From contig SPJM01000084.1 in NCBI GenBank assembly GCA_006844585.1, positions 1 to 34,554 of the forward strand: a stretch of 34,554 nucleotides of DNA. Direction: 5' to 3'. This DNA comes from Methylococcaceae bacterium (GTDB lineage: Bacteria; Pseudomonadota; Gammaproteobacteria; Methylococcales; Methylomonadaceae). The first letter of the stretch is position 1; each line of letters begins with the position of its first letter. The notes beneath the pieces were generated by a model that worked only from the letters and a program-made list of their open reading frames with translations, did not search any database and was not told the DNA's origin. Shown here piece by piece: positions 19,001-26,185 of the stretch. The translations under genes were made by a program, and so were the position numbers.

Positions 19001-19368
19001 GCTCTACCGGGATGAAGCAACGTCAACAAGCTGTTAAAGCCTTTCAATCCGGCGAGGGCGATTTGTTCTTAATCAGCCTGAAAGCGGGTGGCTCCGGTTT
19101 GAATTTAACCGCCGCCGATTATGTGGTGCATATGGATCCCTGGTGGAATCCGGCGGTTGAAGATCAAGCTTCCGACCGCGCTCACAGAATGGGGCAGAAG
19201 CGACCGGTGACGATTTACCGGTTGGTTGCTAAAGACACGATTGAAGATAAAATTGTCGATTTACATCGGCATAAGCGCGATTTGGCGGATAGTTTGCTGG
19301 AAGGCGGCGATGTCGGCGGCAAATTATCGGTGGATGATATGTTGGCCTTGATTCAAGAGATGGAATAA
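16057..19368 (+). CDS. SNF2/RapA-family DEAD-like helicase, C-terminal part with ATPase core
   Basis: The frame is open from 16027; the coordinate given is its first GTG. Residues about 1-590 are not assignable to a named domain; they have repeated acidic/helical stretches and a SWIM-less N-terminal module typical of long bacterial SNF2 proteins. The two-lobe motor follows: motif I ADDMGLGKT, Ia LILAPTS, motif II DEAQ (IIADEAQAIKN), motif III TTGTPIENHLGELW, then ALVFSQF, FLISLKAGGSGLNLTAADYV and QASDRAHRMGQKRPVTIYRL of the second lobe. All motor motifs are intact, which speaks against a long-dead pseudogene. Family members translocate along double-stranded DNA and remodel protein-DNA complexes; the bacterial role is largely unknown. 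Confidence 0.85.
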   Translation: MFLNGLPGYFYCLALFGSSDNKQLSKLAKMLAIGFKQLSSNAFLFNSFIQLNSGLNVHQAKATAEEEKSYLTPECSEPHDKFFQALMMYWLDESALLKQRQPDYEQQLNSLCRTAEKNGYRWYAAVSAQLLSRLKATDQDTRKIAERYQDSEFIGIIDLIPRLERWERALNALHNLVPDTGKVDQVVEKSDLRMIWTLEVGANQAYLAPREQKIGKNGRWTKGKPVALKRLHEEKAEFEYLSEQDRKICQCIGVNHEYRGYWGKETYALSDRAITEAIGHPHIYWMDAQRYDAPISVIRGEIQLLVSEQKKQIHIALSHTPDFQYASFVERTADDQVIVYPVNEQHHQIAEVLGETGLTAPKAAKQQVIDSLSSIASMLTVQSDIGGLATSAESVESDQRLHIHLQPSGDGLQIDVYIQPFSGGGPIYRVGVGGVNVFAEIDGKALQTTRDLALEKQRLKQLMEACSELYPGTEGKWIFEEAETALEALLQLQELDETVVLEWPKGKAIKISRETGIGNVQFSVRKEKDWFSVSGEVAIDDGQVMDMQSLMSILAASPGRFLQLEEGQVVALSRELRQRLDDISALGDGHGKKLNFHPLAAQVLDDLSDGMSVKAGKHWRDQVERLSEAADLEPVLPSTFQGELRDYQLVGYQWLSRLAHLGAGACLADDMGLGKTIQALALILSRAPDGPTLILAPTSVCNNWLEEGQRFAPTLNVQYLGAGNREVMLEQADSFDVIVCSYGLLHTEAEKLTAKSWRTIIADEAQAIKNALTKRSKAAMALQGDFKVITTGTPIENHLGELWNLFNFVNPGLLGSLKKFNERYASKIENQQDYATRQRLKRLLQPFILRRLKTDVLTELPARTEVTLHVELSEEERVFYEALRRNAMAVMERSQEQGEQAGQQHLQVLAEITKLRRACCHPRLIMQESAIASSKLQAFEELVDELISNHHKALVFSQFVSHLSLLRELLDSKGVSYQYLDGSTGMKQRQQAVKAFQSGEGDLFLISLKAGGSGLNLTAADYVVHMDPWWNPAVEDQASDRAHRMGQKRPVTIYRLVAKDTIEDKIVDLHRHKRDLADSLLEGGDVGGKLSVDDMLALIQEME

Positions 19369-19412
19369 AGCCGTTTAGTCTACTGGGTGTTTATCCAGTG
19401 AGAGGGATTCTT

Positions 19413-19466
19413 GCTGTTTCCCAAGCTCTGCTTGGGAAACCTGTTTTGGAAGCTCCAGCTTCTTCC
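19413..19466. repeat. REP-like double hairpin, copy C
   Basis: Perfect 11-bp stem GTTTCCCAAGC/GCTTGGGAAAC (19416-19426 and 19430-19440) with loop TCT, then GAAGCT/AGCTTC (19449-19454 and 19457-19462). The two-hairpin order and the 8-nt spacer match copy A. This copy lies between co-directional genes, unlike the other three. Confidence 0.9.
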
Positions 19467-19476
19467 TGGTGGCGAA

Positions 19477-19656
19477 GTGTTTTTGTTAGGATTCAAGGCT
19501 CGGAAACAGGCGCATAGCCAGCTATGGTCGCAACCAGCGTCCTGCTTCAAGCGACACTTGCACATCCTGTGCTTCGTAACTGTTTCCACAAAGCTTCCGC
19601 TCCTGCTCACGCCCCTTACCTACATCCATGTAGGCAACACCGAAGCCGAATAAAAA
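19477..19656. repeat. Diverged relative of the 2924-3170 MITE interior
   Basis: About 50 bp (about 19584-19634, ACAAAGCTTCCGCTCCTGCT onward through CCTACATCCATGTAGGCAAC) match 3062-3112 exactly; before that GGCGCATAGCCAGCTATG parallels GGCGCATAGCAGGCTATG near 3034, and TTTTTGTTAGGATTCAAGG parallels TTTTTGTTCGTATTCAACG near 2965. The MITE's long terminal repeats are not present here, so this is a partial or decayed copy. Confidence 0.75.
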
Positions 19657-19810
19657 GACGATTCAGAATGCGTAGGTTATAAAATTCCCACTCCTTGGAA
19701 AAACGCTCGCCTAAAGGGCGATGTTATCAGCCTGAACGCACTGTTTTTTCATACGCCTGTCATTTGGAAAGAATAGGATTGCGCCCATTCCAAATGAAAC
19801 CCATGCCGTT

Positions 19811-21535
19811 ATGACTCTTGCAGAAGCTTTTTATAAATTATCAAAACTCATTTCTCAACTTGAGCAGAAAACGTTAAAACAAATTGAGCTGTTAGAAGAC
19901 AGGGAATATCAACGACAAATTATTCAGACTTCACTGGAATCCACTCATTTACCGATTCGGGAGTTGGCTGGCAAAATTGCTTTTACAATGGAGCAACTGG
20001 GGGAGCAGGCGCTTTTGTCAAAAAAACTGATTGAGCCGGAAGTGGAAAAAGCGGTAGTAACGTCGACTACGCTTACCAAGAATACAGCATCAAAGTCATC
20101 CGCTACTGTTTTTATAGTCGCCTTTCTGCTTATTGGCTTGATAGCGGCGGGTTACGGAGCTTTTCTGCTGTTGCGGACAGATGTCGCTACAGTCGCCGAA
20201 GTCAGTTCAGCGCCTGATTCAGTGATTTCCCCGTTGAGTGATAGCTCAGAGGCGCAGCAAGCTGAAGTCGTGGCGCCGGTTTTTCGTCTACACGGTTCTA
20301 ATACCGTTGGAGAAAGTCTTGCGCCGAATCTGTTAAATGCTTTTTTGCTCAGTAAACAGGCTTCTTCAATCCAAGTTCATAATACGGACGTGGATGTGGA
20401 AAAAAATGTACAGGCGGTGCTGAAGCAAAACGGGGATGAACACAATATTGCAATTGAAATTCACGCTCATGGTTCCAGCACCGGGTTTAAGGACTTATTG
20501 AACGGTCGCGCCGATATGGCGATGTCTTCTCGCAAGATCAAGGAAAAAGAGTTGGCGCAACTGAAACCGCAGTATGGCGATTTAAAAGCGGTCAGTAATG
20601 AACATGTGATCGGCGTAGACGGTTTAGCGGTAATTGTTCACCCCTCTAATTCTATTGACGCCTTAAGCTCCGAACAGATTGCGGGTTTATTTTCAGGTCG
20701 AATCAGCGATTGGTCGGATATAGGCGGAAGAGCCGGGCGGGTTTCAATTTATGCGCGTGATAAAAATTCCGGCACTTGGGACTCATTCAAAAGCATGATC
20801 TTGAAAAAAAATAATGTTGAACTATCCGAAACCGCTCAACGATTTGAATCCAGCTCATTATTATCGGAAAAAGTCAGTAACGATGTAAACGCTATCGGAT
20901 TTATCGGCCTGCCTTATGTTAAACAAGCTAAAGCATTAGCGGTGGCGGATACCGCCAATAGCATGGCCATTTATCCGACTGCTTTCACCGTAGCGACGGA
21001 AGACTACCCGCTATCGCGCAGGCTTTATTTATATACCCCGGAAACGCCTAAATCGCCTCTGATTAGAGAATTTGTCGGCTTTGTCTTGTCAGAAGCCGGG
21101 CAGCAAATTGTTAAGGAAACCGGTTTTATTTCGCAAAACATTACCGCCATAAAGCCTTCTATTGTTTCATCAGCGCCGGAAAGCTTTAAACGTTATGTCA
21201 AAGATGCTCAGCGATTATCGCTTTCCTTACGTTTTATAGCCGGAAGGTCGGAATTGGATAATAAAGGGCAACGCGATATTCAGCGCTTGATGAGGTATTT
21301 TCAGAATCATCCGGAAAAAAATTTGATGTTATTCGGATTTGCCGACAGCTATGGTAAGAAGCAGACTAATTTAACCTTATCCGAGCAGCGCGCCAAAATG
21401 GTTTCAGAGTTATTCATTGCTAGAGGCATTAACCCAACCGTCATTGCCGGTTTTGGCGAAGCTCTGCCTGTAGCAGGTAATGATACGGCTTTCGGACGAT
21501 ATAAAAACCGCCGGGTTGAAGCTTGGGTATTTTAA
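19811..21535 (+). CDS. Membrane-anchored PstS-like substrate-binding/OmpA fusion
   Basis: Residues 1-95 are a predicted cytoplasmic, helical and partly coiled region (LEQKTLKQIELLEDREYQRQ). One membrane span at about 98-121 (VFIVAFLLIGLIAAGYGAFLL) places the rest in the periplasm. Residues about 157-425 are a PBP-like phosphate-binding-type domain with HGSNTVGE, HGSSTGFKDLLNGRADMAMSSR and RDKNSGTWDSF. Residues about 475-574 are an OmpA peptidoglycan-binding domain (NLTLSEQRAKMVSELFIARGI, then GRYKNRRVEAWVF). Related PstS-OmpA proteins normally begin with a plain signal peptide; here a cytoplasmic domain replaces it. No pst transporter genes are adjacent. Likely role is ligand sensing or a wall-linked scaffold, not classical uptake; this is inference. 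The ATG has no clear Shine-Dalgarno. Confidence 0.85.
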   Translation: MTLAEAFYKLSKLISQLEQKTLKQIELLEDREYQRQIIQTSLESTHLPIRELAGKIAFTMEQLGEQALLSKKLIEPEVEKAVVTSTTLTKNTASKSSATVFIVAFLLIGLIAAGYGAFLLLRTDVATVAEVSSAPDSVISPLSDSSEAQQAEVVAPVFRLHGSNTVGESLAPNLLNAFLLSKQASSIQVHNTDVDVEKNVQAVLKQNGDEHNIAIEIHAHGSSTGFKDLLNGRADMAMSSRKIKEKELAQLKPQYGDLKAVSNEHVIGVDGLAVIVHPSNSIDALSSEQIAGLFSGRISDWSDIGGRAGRVSIYARDKNSGTWDSFKSMILKKNNVELSETAQRFESSSLLSEKVSNDVNAIGFIGLPYVKQAKALAVADTANSMAIYPTAFTVATEDYPLSRRLYLYTPETPKSPLIREFVGFVLSEAGQQIVKETGFISQNITAIKPSIVSSAPESFKRYVKDAQRLSLSLRFIAGRSELDNKGQRDIQRLMRYFQNHPEKNLMLFGFADSYGKKQTNLTLSEQRAKMVSELFIARGINPTVIAGFGEALPVAGNDTAFGRYKNRRVEAWVF

Positions 21536-21607
21536 TGCATTGCATAGTTTGAGTCGTCGAAAGGTGCGCAGTGCGTACCCTGGATGGCTTGTCAACGTGT
21601 TATTCGT

Positions 21608-21653
21608 GAAGCTGGAGCTTCTTTCAGGTCTCCCAAGCTGGAGCTTGGGAGAC
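21608..21653. repeat. REP-like double hairpin, copy D (inverted order)
   Basis: GAAGCT/AGCTTC (21608-21613 and 21616-21621) precedes a perfect 12-bp stem GTCTCCCAAGCT/AGCTTGGGAGAC (21628-21639 and 21642-21653) with a GG loop. The order is the reverse of copies A and C, as expected for the opposite orientation. Located between the convergent PstS-OmpA and nitroreductase genes. Confidence 0.9.
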
Positions 21654-21661
21654 AGCATTGT

Positions 21662-22267
21662 CTATTCAAATTGATTGTCAATAACCACTTCTTGCAAAGC
21701 CAGTTGACCGCCTCGCGGCCAGGGGGCTTGAATGGCTTTGCCGACGGTGACAAACATGCTGATCAAGTGGTCATCAGGCAGATTGATTAATTGACCTACT
21801 TGTTCAAAGTCAAAACCATCCATCGGGCAGGAGTCATAACCCATGCTTTTAGCGGCCAGCATAATGGTTTGCGCCGCCATGCCGCAGGAGCGCATGGCTT
21901 CGTCGCGTTGTATCTGCGGTTTGTCGCGGTAATAGTGATCTATGGCCGGAATGATGAAGTCCTGCACTGCTTGATCGGCGTTTCGCCAATAGCGTTGCGG
22001 TTGTTTTTCCCAGCTTTTTAAATCCGCGCAGAGGATGATTAACATCGATGCATCGGTTACTTGCGCCTGATCCCAGGCTGCTTGACGAATTTGCGACCTC
22101 AACGCCGGATCGCTGACGACCACGAATCGCCAGTTTTGAATATTGAAGGCCGTAGGAGACATAATGGCCTGTTTCAATATTTCATTGACTTCGTACTCGG
22201 TCATTTGATGACCGGGATCAAAGTGCTTGACCGAGCGACGGGATTGTATGGCTTGTAAGGTTTTCAT
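21662..22267 (-). CDS. Nitroreductase family FMN-dependent oxidoreductase
   Basis: FMN-dependent NAD(P)H oxidoreductase of 201 aa. The N-terminal AIQSRRSVKHFDP motif carries the FMN-phosphate binding arginines, SPTAFNIQNWRFVVVSD is the typical second segment, and GMAAQTIMLAAKSMGYDSCPMDGF is the conserved helix and loop near the flavin. Family members reduce quinones, nitroaromatics or enals; which applies cannot be read. It follows fbp by 3 nt on the same strand, so the two are probably co-transcribed, although no metabolic link is obvious. Confidence 0.9.
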   Translation of the reverse strand: MKTLQAIQSRRSVKHFDPGHQMTEYEVNEILKQAIMSPTAFNIQNWRFVVVSDPALRSQIRQAAWDQAQVTDASMLIILCADLKSWEKQPQRYWRNADQAVQDFIIPAIDHYYRDKPQIQRDEAMRSCGMAAQTIMLAAKSMGYDSCPMDGFDFEQVGQLINLPDDHLISMFVTVGKAIQAPWPRGGQLALQEVVIDNQFE

Positions 22268-22270
22268 GCA

Positions 22271-23326
22271 TTAACTCTCTTGTTGTTCATGATGATAACG
22301 GATGATGCGTTCTACTTCATTTTTAGCGCCTAGTATCAACGGGACGCGTTGATGAACATCTTGCGGCGGTATATCCAAGATGCGTTGACGACCGGTGCTG
22401 CAAAGTCCGCCCGCCTGTTCGACGATAAAGGCCATCGGGTTGGCTTCATACAATAAACGCAATCGTCCCGCCATATTGGGGTTTTTGCTGTCGAAAGGAT
22501 ACATGAATACGCCGCCGCGCATTAGGATGCGATAGACTTCGGCGACTAGAGAGGCGATCCAGCGCATATTGAAATATTTGCCTCTGGGGCCGGTTTGACC
22601 CTGCACACACTCTTCTACATAACGTTGCACAGGCGGCTCCCAGAATTGTTGATTAGACATGTTGATCGCGAATTCCGAGGCGTCTTCGGCGATGGTCATG
22701 TTGGGGTGGGTTAAATAAAATTCTCCGACTTCCTGGTCTAGCGTGAAGCCGTTGACGCCATGTCCCGTTGTTAACACCATGATGGTTGATGGGCCGTAAA
22801 GCACAAATCCTGCGCAGACTTGTTCGGAGCCTGGTTTTAAAAAGTCCGTTTCGTTCGGCTTTTCATGGCTGGGATAACGCAGGATGGAAAAAATACTGCC
22901 GACCGTTAAGTTCAAATCGATATTGGAAGAGCCGTCTAGGGGGTCGAAAACCGCCAGATATTGACCGCCTGCATCTTGATGAGTGGCAGTGATAATGCGG
23001 TCTTCTTCTTCAGAGGCCATACCGGCGACATGGCCGTTGGCGTCTAATGCGGAGACCATGATTTCATGGCTGATAATATCCAGTTTTTTTTGCACTTCCC
23101 CTTGTATGTTTTCAGAATCAGCATTGCCTAAAACGCCGACTAAATCGCCTTGATTGACGATGTGAGAGATTTTTTTACAGGCGGCGGCAATATCGTTGAG
23201 TAATAAGGTAAATGTACCGGAAGCGCCGTGTTGTCGGCGTTGTTGTTCGATAATGAATTGGGTTAAGGATTTTGTTTGCGGCATGTTTCTTGTTGGTTGG
23301 TTTTCATGTTCAGTATCATTTATCAT
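22271..23326 (-). CDS. fbp: Fructose-1,6-bisphosphatase class I
   Basis: Hydrolyses fructose 1,6-bisphosphate to fructose 6-phosphate in gluconeogenesis and, in autotrophs or methylotrophs, sugar phosphate cycles. Metal-site motifs are MASEEEDRI and VFDPLDGSSNIDLNLTVGS; the C-terminal part has GGVFMYPFD and LLYEANPMAFIVEQAGG. Length 351 aa is slightly longer than usual because of a 14-residue N-terminal tail; an internal ATG at 23284 (MPQTKSLTQFI) matches the normal start, and neither candidate has a strong Shine-Dalgarno. First gene of a pair with the nitroreductase, divergent from the chemoreceptor-rhodanese gene across 231 bp with no clear regulatory site. Confidence 0.96.
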   Translation of the reverse strand: MINDTEHENQPTRNMPQTKSLTQFIIEQQRRQHGASGTFTLLLNDIAAACKKISHIVNQGDLVGVLGNADSENIQGEVQKKLDIISHEIMVSALDANGHVAGMASEEEDRIITATHQDAGGQYLAVFDPLDGSSNIDLNLTVGSIFSILRYPSHEKPNETDFLKPGSEQVCAGFVLYGPSTIMVLTTGHGVNGFTLDQEVGEFYLTHPNMTIAEDASEFAINMSNQQFWEPPVQRYVEECVQGQTGPRGKYFNMRWIASLVAEVYRILMRGGVFMYPFDSKNPNMAGRLRLLYEANPMAFIVEQAGGLCSTGRQRILDIPPQDVHQRVPLILGAKNEVERIIRYHHEQQES

Positions 23327-23557
23327 TCTAAGTAGATGATCATTGACAAGAGCACAATCTTGAACTAAATATTAGTTAATAATGATTTTTTCATACAACA
23401 GTTTTCAAATGGATTATCAGCATATTGATTTTTACGATAATCCGCAACCGGATCTTGTAATCTTTTAGAGTAGTGTGAATTTATAATAATAAATCAACAG
23501 CTTATGATTATAGCTGAGAAGTAAATAATAGAGCTGGGTGGATAAGGTGTTTTATAC

Positions 23558-24772
23558 ATGGCGACAACGATAATCATTGCTGTATTAAGCGGCGCAATCT
23601 TTTTTGTATTAGGCTGGCTATTAAGTAAAAACCGCGAGGATCTAAAATGCAAACAGCAGCTGCAATCATTAGAGCAAAAAAATGAGGAATTAAGCCAACA
23701 ACTTTTGCAGGAACAAACAGTGATTGCTGATAACTTTTTTCAGGCTAACGAATTAGATTTACAGGAAAAAGGTGAAAAGCTGAATCATGCCTTTTTGGAA
23801 AACGGCAGAACGACCGAGTTAATCGCCGGCGAACTTAAAGTTGCTCAAGAGGTGGTTGATAAGGCTTTTTCTTCATTGCCTGAGATTTATCAGTTCAGTA
23901 AAAACACCAATCAAGCAACTCAAAAAAGTAAAACCAAGATTGATGCCTTATCGAAATCGGTGGACTCATGGCAGGGTTCGATGCAGACGCTTCAAACTAT
24001 ACAGAGCTTAATTGATGCGATTTATGAAAAGGCGAACCAAATTAGAGATGTGTCGGTAGAGGCCAATTTATTGGCTTTGAATGCTTCCATCGAAGCAGCG
24101 AGAGCCGGTGATCATGGCCGAGGATTCGCGGTGGTCGCCACCAGTATGCGCGAACTTTCCAGCAAAAGCGCCGAAGCAACATTGGATATTAATTCGGCGG
24201 TTGAGAAAACGCGTCTGGAAGTGGGGAAAATTATCGGCGGCATTACCGACAGCGTATCCTTATTAACCGATGTCTCTGTTGATGTCAGCGACAGTTTTGC
24301 GGAAATTGAAGTCGAGGTCGGACATATTGATAATATTGCCCAGTCTTCGGTGAGAGAGGCGGAAGATTCAAAAGATAAATTTCAGTCGATTAACGCTCAG
24401 GTCAATACGCAATTGGAAAATATCACTCGCTTACTCGCCGATACCTTAGGCGAAGTGACCGGCAACCGTATTGAAGATGTTTCGGTCAGCGCCGATTTTT
24501 CTAAAATGCGGATTATTGATGTACGGCGACCGGATGAATTTAACGGCGAGTTGGGGCATATTCAGAGTGCGGAATTGATCAATCTACAAGATGAAGATTT
24601 TGAAACCCAAATTCAGAGATTAAATAAAAATGAACCGCATTTATTTGTTTGCCGCAGCGGCGGGCGTTCGGCCAGAGCCGCTCGGGTTGCTTTAGGACAT
24701 GGTTTCAAGAAGATTTTCAATATGAAAGGAGGGATGTTGGAATATCGGCGGGTGCATGGTTTTAATAAATAG
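23558..24772 (+). CDS. Methyl-accepting chemotaxis-type signalling domain fused to rhodanese
   Basis: One N-terminal membrane span (residues 4-22) is followed by a coiled-coil stretch and an MCP signalling hairpin whose tip region is EANLLALNASIEAARAGDHG (169-188) with FAVVA next. No periplasmic ligand-binding or HAMP domain is present; nearly the whole protein is cytoplasmic. Residues about 315-404 form a rhodanese domain with IIDVRRPDEF and the active loop CRSGGRS, with Cys365 as the predicted persulfide-carrying residue. The protein therefore couples a CheA/CheW-contacting hairpin to a sulfur- or redox-reactive cysteine. No che genes are near. The ATG at 23558 has a weak upstream AAGGTG. 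The rhodanese is in the cytoplasm if the single span is an N-terminal anchor with N-out. Confidence 0.88.
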   Translation: MATTIIIAVLSGAIFFVLGWLLSKNREDLKCKQQLQSLEQKNEELSQQLLQEQTVIADNFFQANELDLQEKGEKLNHAFLENGRTTELIAGELKVAQEVVDKAFSSLPEIYQFSKNTNQATQKSKTKIDALSKSVDSWQGSMQTLQTIQSLIDAIYEKANQIRDVSVEANLLALNASIEAARAGDHGRGFAVVATSMRELSSKSAEATLDINSAVEKTRLEVGKIIGGITDSVSLLTDVSVDVSDSFAEIEVEVGHIDNIAQSSVREAEDSKDKFQSINAQVNTQLENITRLLADTLGEVTGNRIEDVSVSADFSKMRIIDVRRPDEFNGELGHIQSAELINLQDEDFETQIQRLNKNEPHLFVCRSGGRSARAARVALGHGFKKIFNMKGGMLEYRRVHGFNK

Positions 24773-24775
24773 TTG

Positions 24776-25696
24776 TTAACGGCTTTGTTTCCATTTTTGT
24801 TTTCGAGCCGATTTTTTGGCGGCTTTTTCTGCACGGATGATTTCCAGTTCTTGAAGCTCTTTCTCCACCATTTCCGGGGTTTCCATTGTTATTTCCCCCA
24901 GGCCGCCGCTTCTGATTTCGGTAAGCAGAATTTTGGCGGTTTTATCGTAATCCACTTGTTTACCCGCGCGTAGACAACCCCTTCTAATACCGATGAGTTC
25001 CATTAATTCTGCTTCGGTATCGGGTAATTGAGCTATTTGGAAGCGGTTTTTGAGTCGTTCCGGATAGTGCTGTAATAAATATTCGGCGGCGAAAAAAGCC
25101 ACATCATCATGTTGAATGGCGGTGTCCTTAATGGCGCCGGTAGTGGCCAGGCGATAGCCGCTGTTTTTGTTTTCCACATTCGGCCATAACACGCCCGGCG
25201 TGTCGGAGAGTACGATATTATTGCTTAAATTGATGCGTTGTTGACGTTTGGTGACCGCCGGTTCATTGCCTGTTTTGGCGATAATGCGATCCGCAAGAAT
25301 ATTAATAATAGTCGATTTGCCGACATTCGGAATGCCCATGATCATAGCTTTTACAACCCGGTTGGCGGCGATTTTATCCACCATCATCTTGCTGCAAAGT
25401 TGAATGATTTGTTTAACTTTTTCCGGGTTTTCCGTGGTGGCGGCCAGGGTTTTAACGCCTTGTTCCTGTTCTAAATAATGTTGCCATTGCTGTGTCTTTT
25501 CAGGATCGGCCAGGTCGCTTTTGTTCAATACCCGGATGCAGGGTTTATCGCCGCGCAGTGTGGCCAGCATAGGATTTTGACTGCTGAATGGGATGCGCGC
25601 ATCAAGGACTTCTATGATTAGGTCGATTTGCGGCAGGGTTTGTTTAATTTCTTTGCCGGCTTTATGCATGTGGCCGGGATACCATTGAATATGCAT
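24776..25696 (-). CDS. ylqF: Ribosome biogenesis GTPase YlqF/RbgA
   Basis: Circularly permuted GTPase of 306 aa that in Bacillus acts late in 50S subunit assembly. The N-terminus MHIQWYPGHMHKAGKEI is diagnostic. G motifs come in the permuted order: G4 LNKSD (57-61), G1 GIPNVGKST (about 120-128) and G3 DTPGVLWP. The C-terminal helical domain follows with a basic tail KKSARKQKWKQSR. Its stop lies 3 bp from the convergent rhodanese fusion. An unknown 132-aa gene ends 10 nt upstream on the same strand, so the two form an operon. Confidence 0.93.
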   Translation of the reverse strand: MHIQWYPGHMHKAGKEIKQTLPQIDLIIEVLDARIPFSSQNPMLATLRGDKPCIRVLNKSDLADPEKTQQWQHYLEQEQGVKTLAATTENPEKVKQIIQLCSKMMVDKIAANRVVKAMIMGIPNVGKSTIINILADRIIAKTGNEPAVTKRQQRINLSNNIVLSDTPGVLWPNVENKNSGYRLATTGAIKDTAIQHDDVAFFAAEYLLQHYPERLKNRFQIAQLPDTEAELMELIGIRRGCLRAGKQVDYDKTAKILLTEIRSGGLGEITMETPEMVEKELQELEIIRAEKAAKKSARKQKWKQSR

Positions 25697-25706
25697 GTTT
25701 CTTTAA

Positions 25707-26105
25707 TCAGGTTTTGGCGACGGTCGAGCCGTGGTAGTCCAGCTTAGCCAGTTGTTTCCAGTTTTTGATCAGCGCCTTATTCAGTTTCAAACGGTCAAAA
25801 ATGGCTTCTATCGGCAATTTTTTCAGGCTTTCTTCGCTCATTCCGAAACGTATTGCAAACAGCCGGTTTTTTTTATTGGGCGGTAAATGACCATGAACTC
25901 GATTGATAGTTTGATCAATGATGGCTTGGGCTTGCTGCAATGTTTGATTAGTCGCCGTTTGTTTTAAACCGGTTGATTGCGCGCTTGTCTTCTGTTCAGC
26001 GCTGACGCCCATTGCTTTTTTGCGTATTTCCATTAAGCGTTTGCTATTACCGGGGGTGATCAATGTGGTTTCGGTTGGCTGAGTAGAGGTCGTTTGTTTT
26101 TTCAT
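25707..26105 (-). CDS. Uncharacterised 132-aa protein upstream of ylqF
   Basis: I do not recognise this protein. Residues 1-60 are rich in Thr, Gln and Ala and look disordered; residues about 65-132 are basic and helical (HLPPNKKNRLFAIRFGMSEES, then LNKALIKNWKQLAKLDYHG), which could bind RNA or ribosomes. There is no signal peptide or membrane span. The coding assignment rests on a full ORF with a plausible ATG, normal amino-acid use, and a 10-nt gap to ylqF, suggesting co-transcription. A link with ribosome assembly is inferred from context only. Confidence 0.7.
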   Translation of the reverse strand: MKKQTTSTQPTETTLITPGNSKRLMEIRKKAMGVSAEQKTSAQSTGLKQTATNQTLQQAQAIIDQTINRVHGHLPPNKKNRLFAIRFGMSEESLKKLPIEAIFDRLKLNKALIKNWKQLAKLDYHGSTVAKT

Positions 26106-26127
26106 TTCTTAATTAAATCTTTTGGGT

Positions 26128-26143
26128 CTTATGAGGTCATAAG
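26128..26143. promoter_or_regulatory. 16-bp dyad between divergent genes
   Basis: CTTATGA-GG-TCATAAG is a perfect dyad in the 80-bp gap between the divergent unknown gene (minus) and the flavin oxidoreductase gene (plus). Position fits an operator for either side, but dyads of this size are expected a number of times by chance in a window this long. Confidence 0.3.
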
Positions 26144-26185
26144 AAAGCAACTACTCCCCGTTGCTTATTCCCGCCATAAAAGGGA

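Larger units (their letters stand above)
19369..19810. other. Intergenic region of 442 bp with two repeat families and a leader hairpin
   Basis: No gene is seen. In order it holds a small ACTGG/CCAGT hairpin just after the helicase stop (19382-19399), the REP-like double hairpin copy C, a diverged relative of the MITE interior, and a 10-bp stem TCATTTGGAA/TTCCAAATGA (19760-19797) ending 13 nt before the next ATG. CTGTCAT at 19757-19763 resembles one half of a Pho box, but the second half is missing. Confidence 0.7.
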
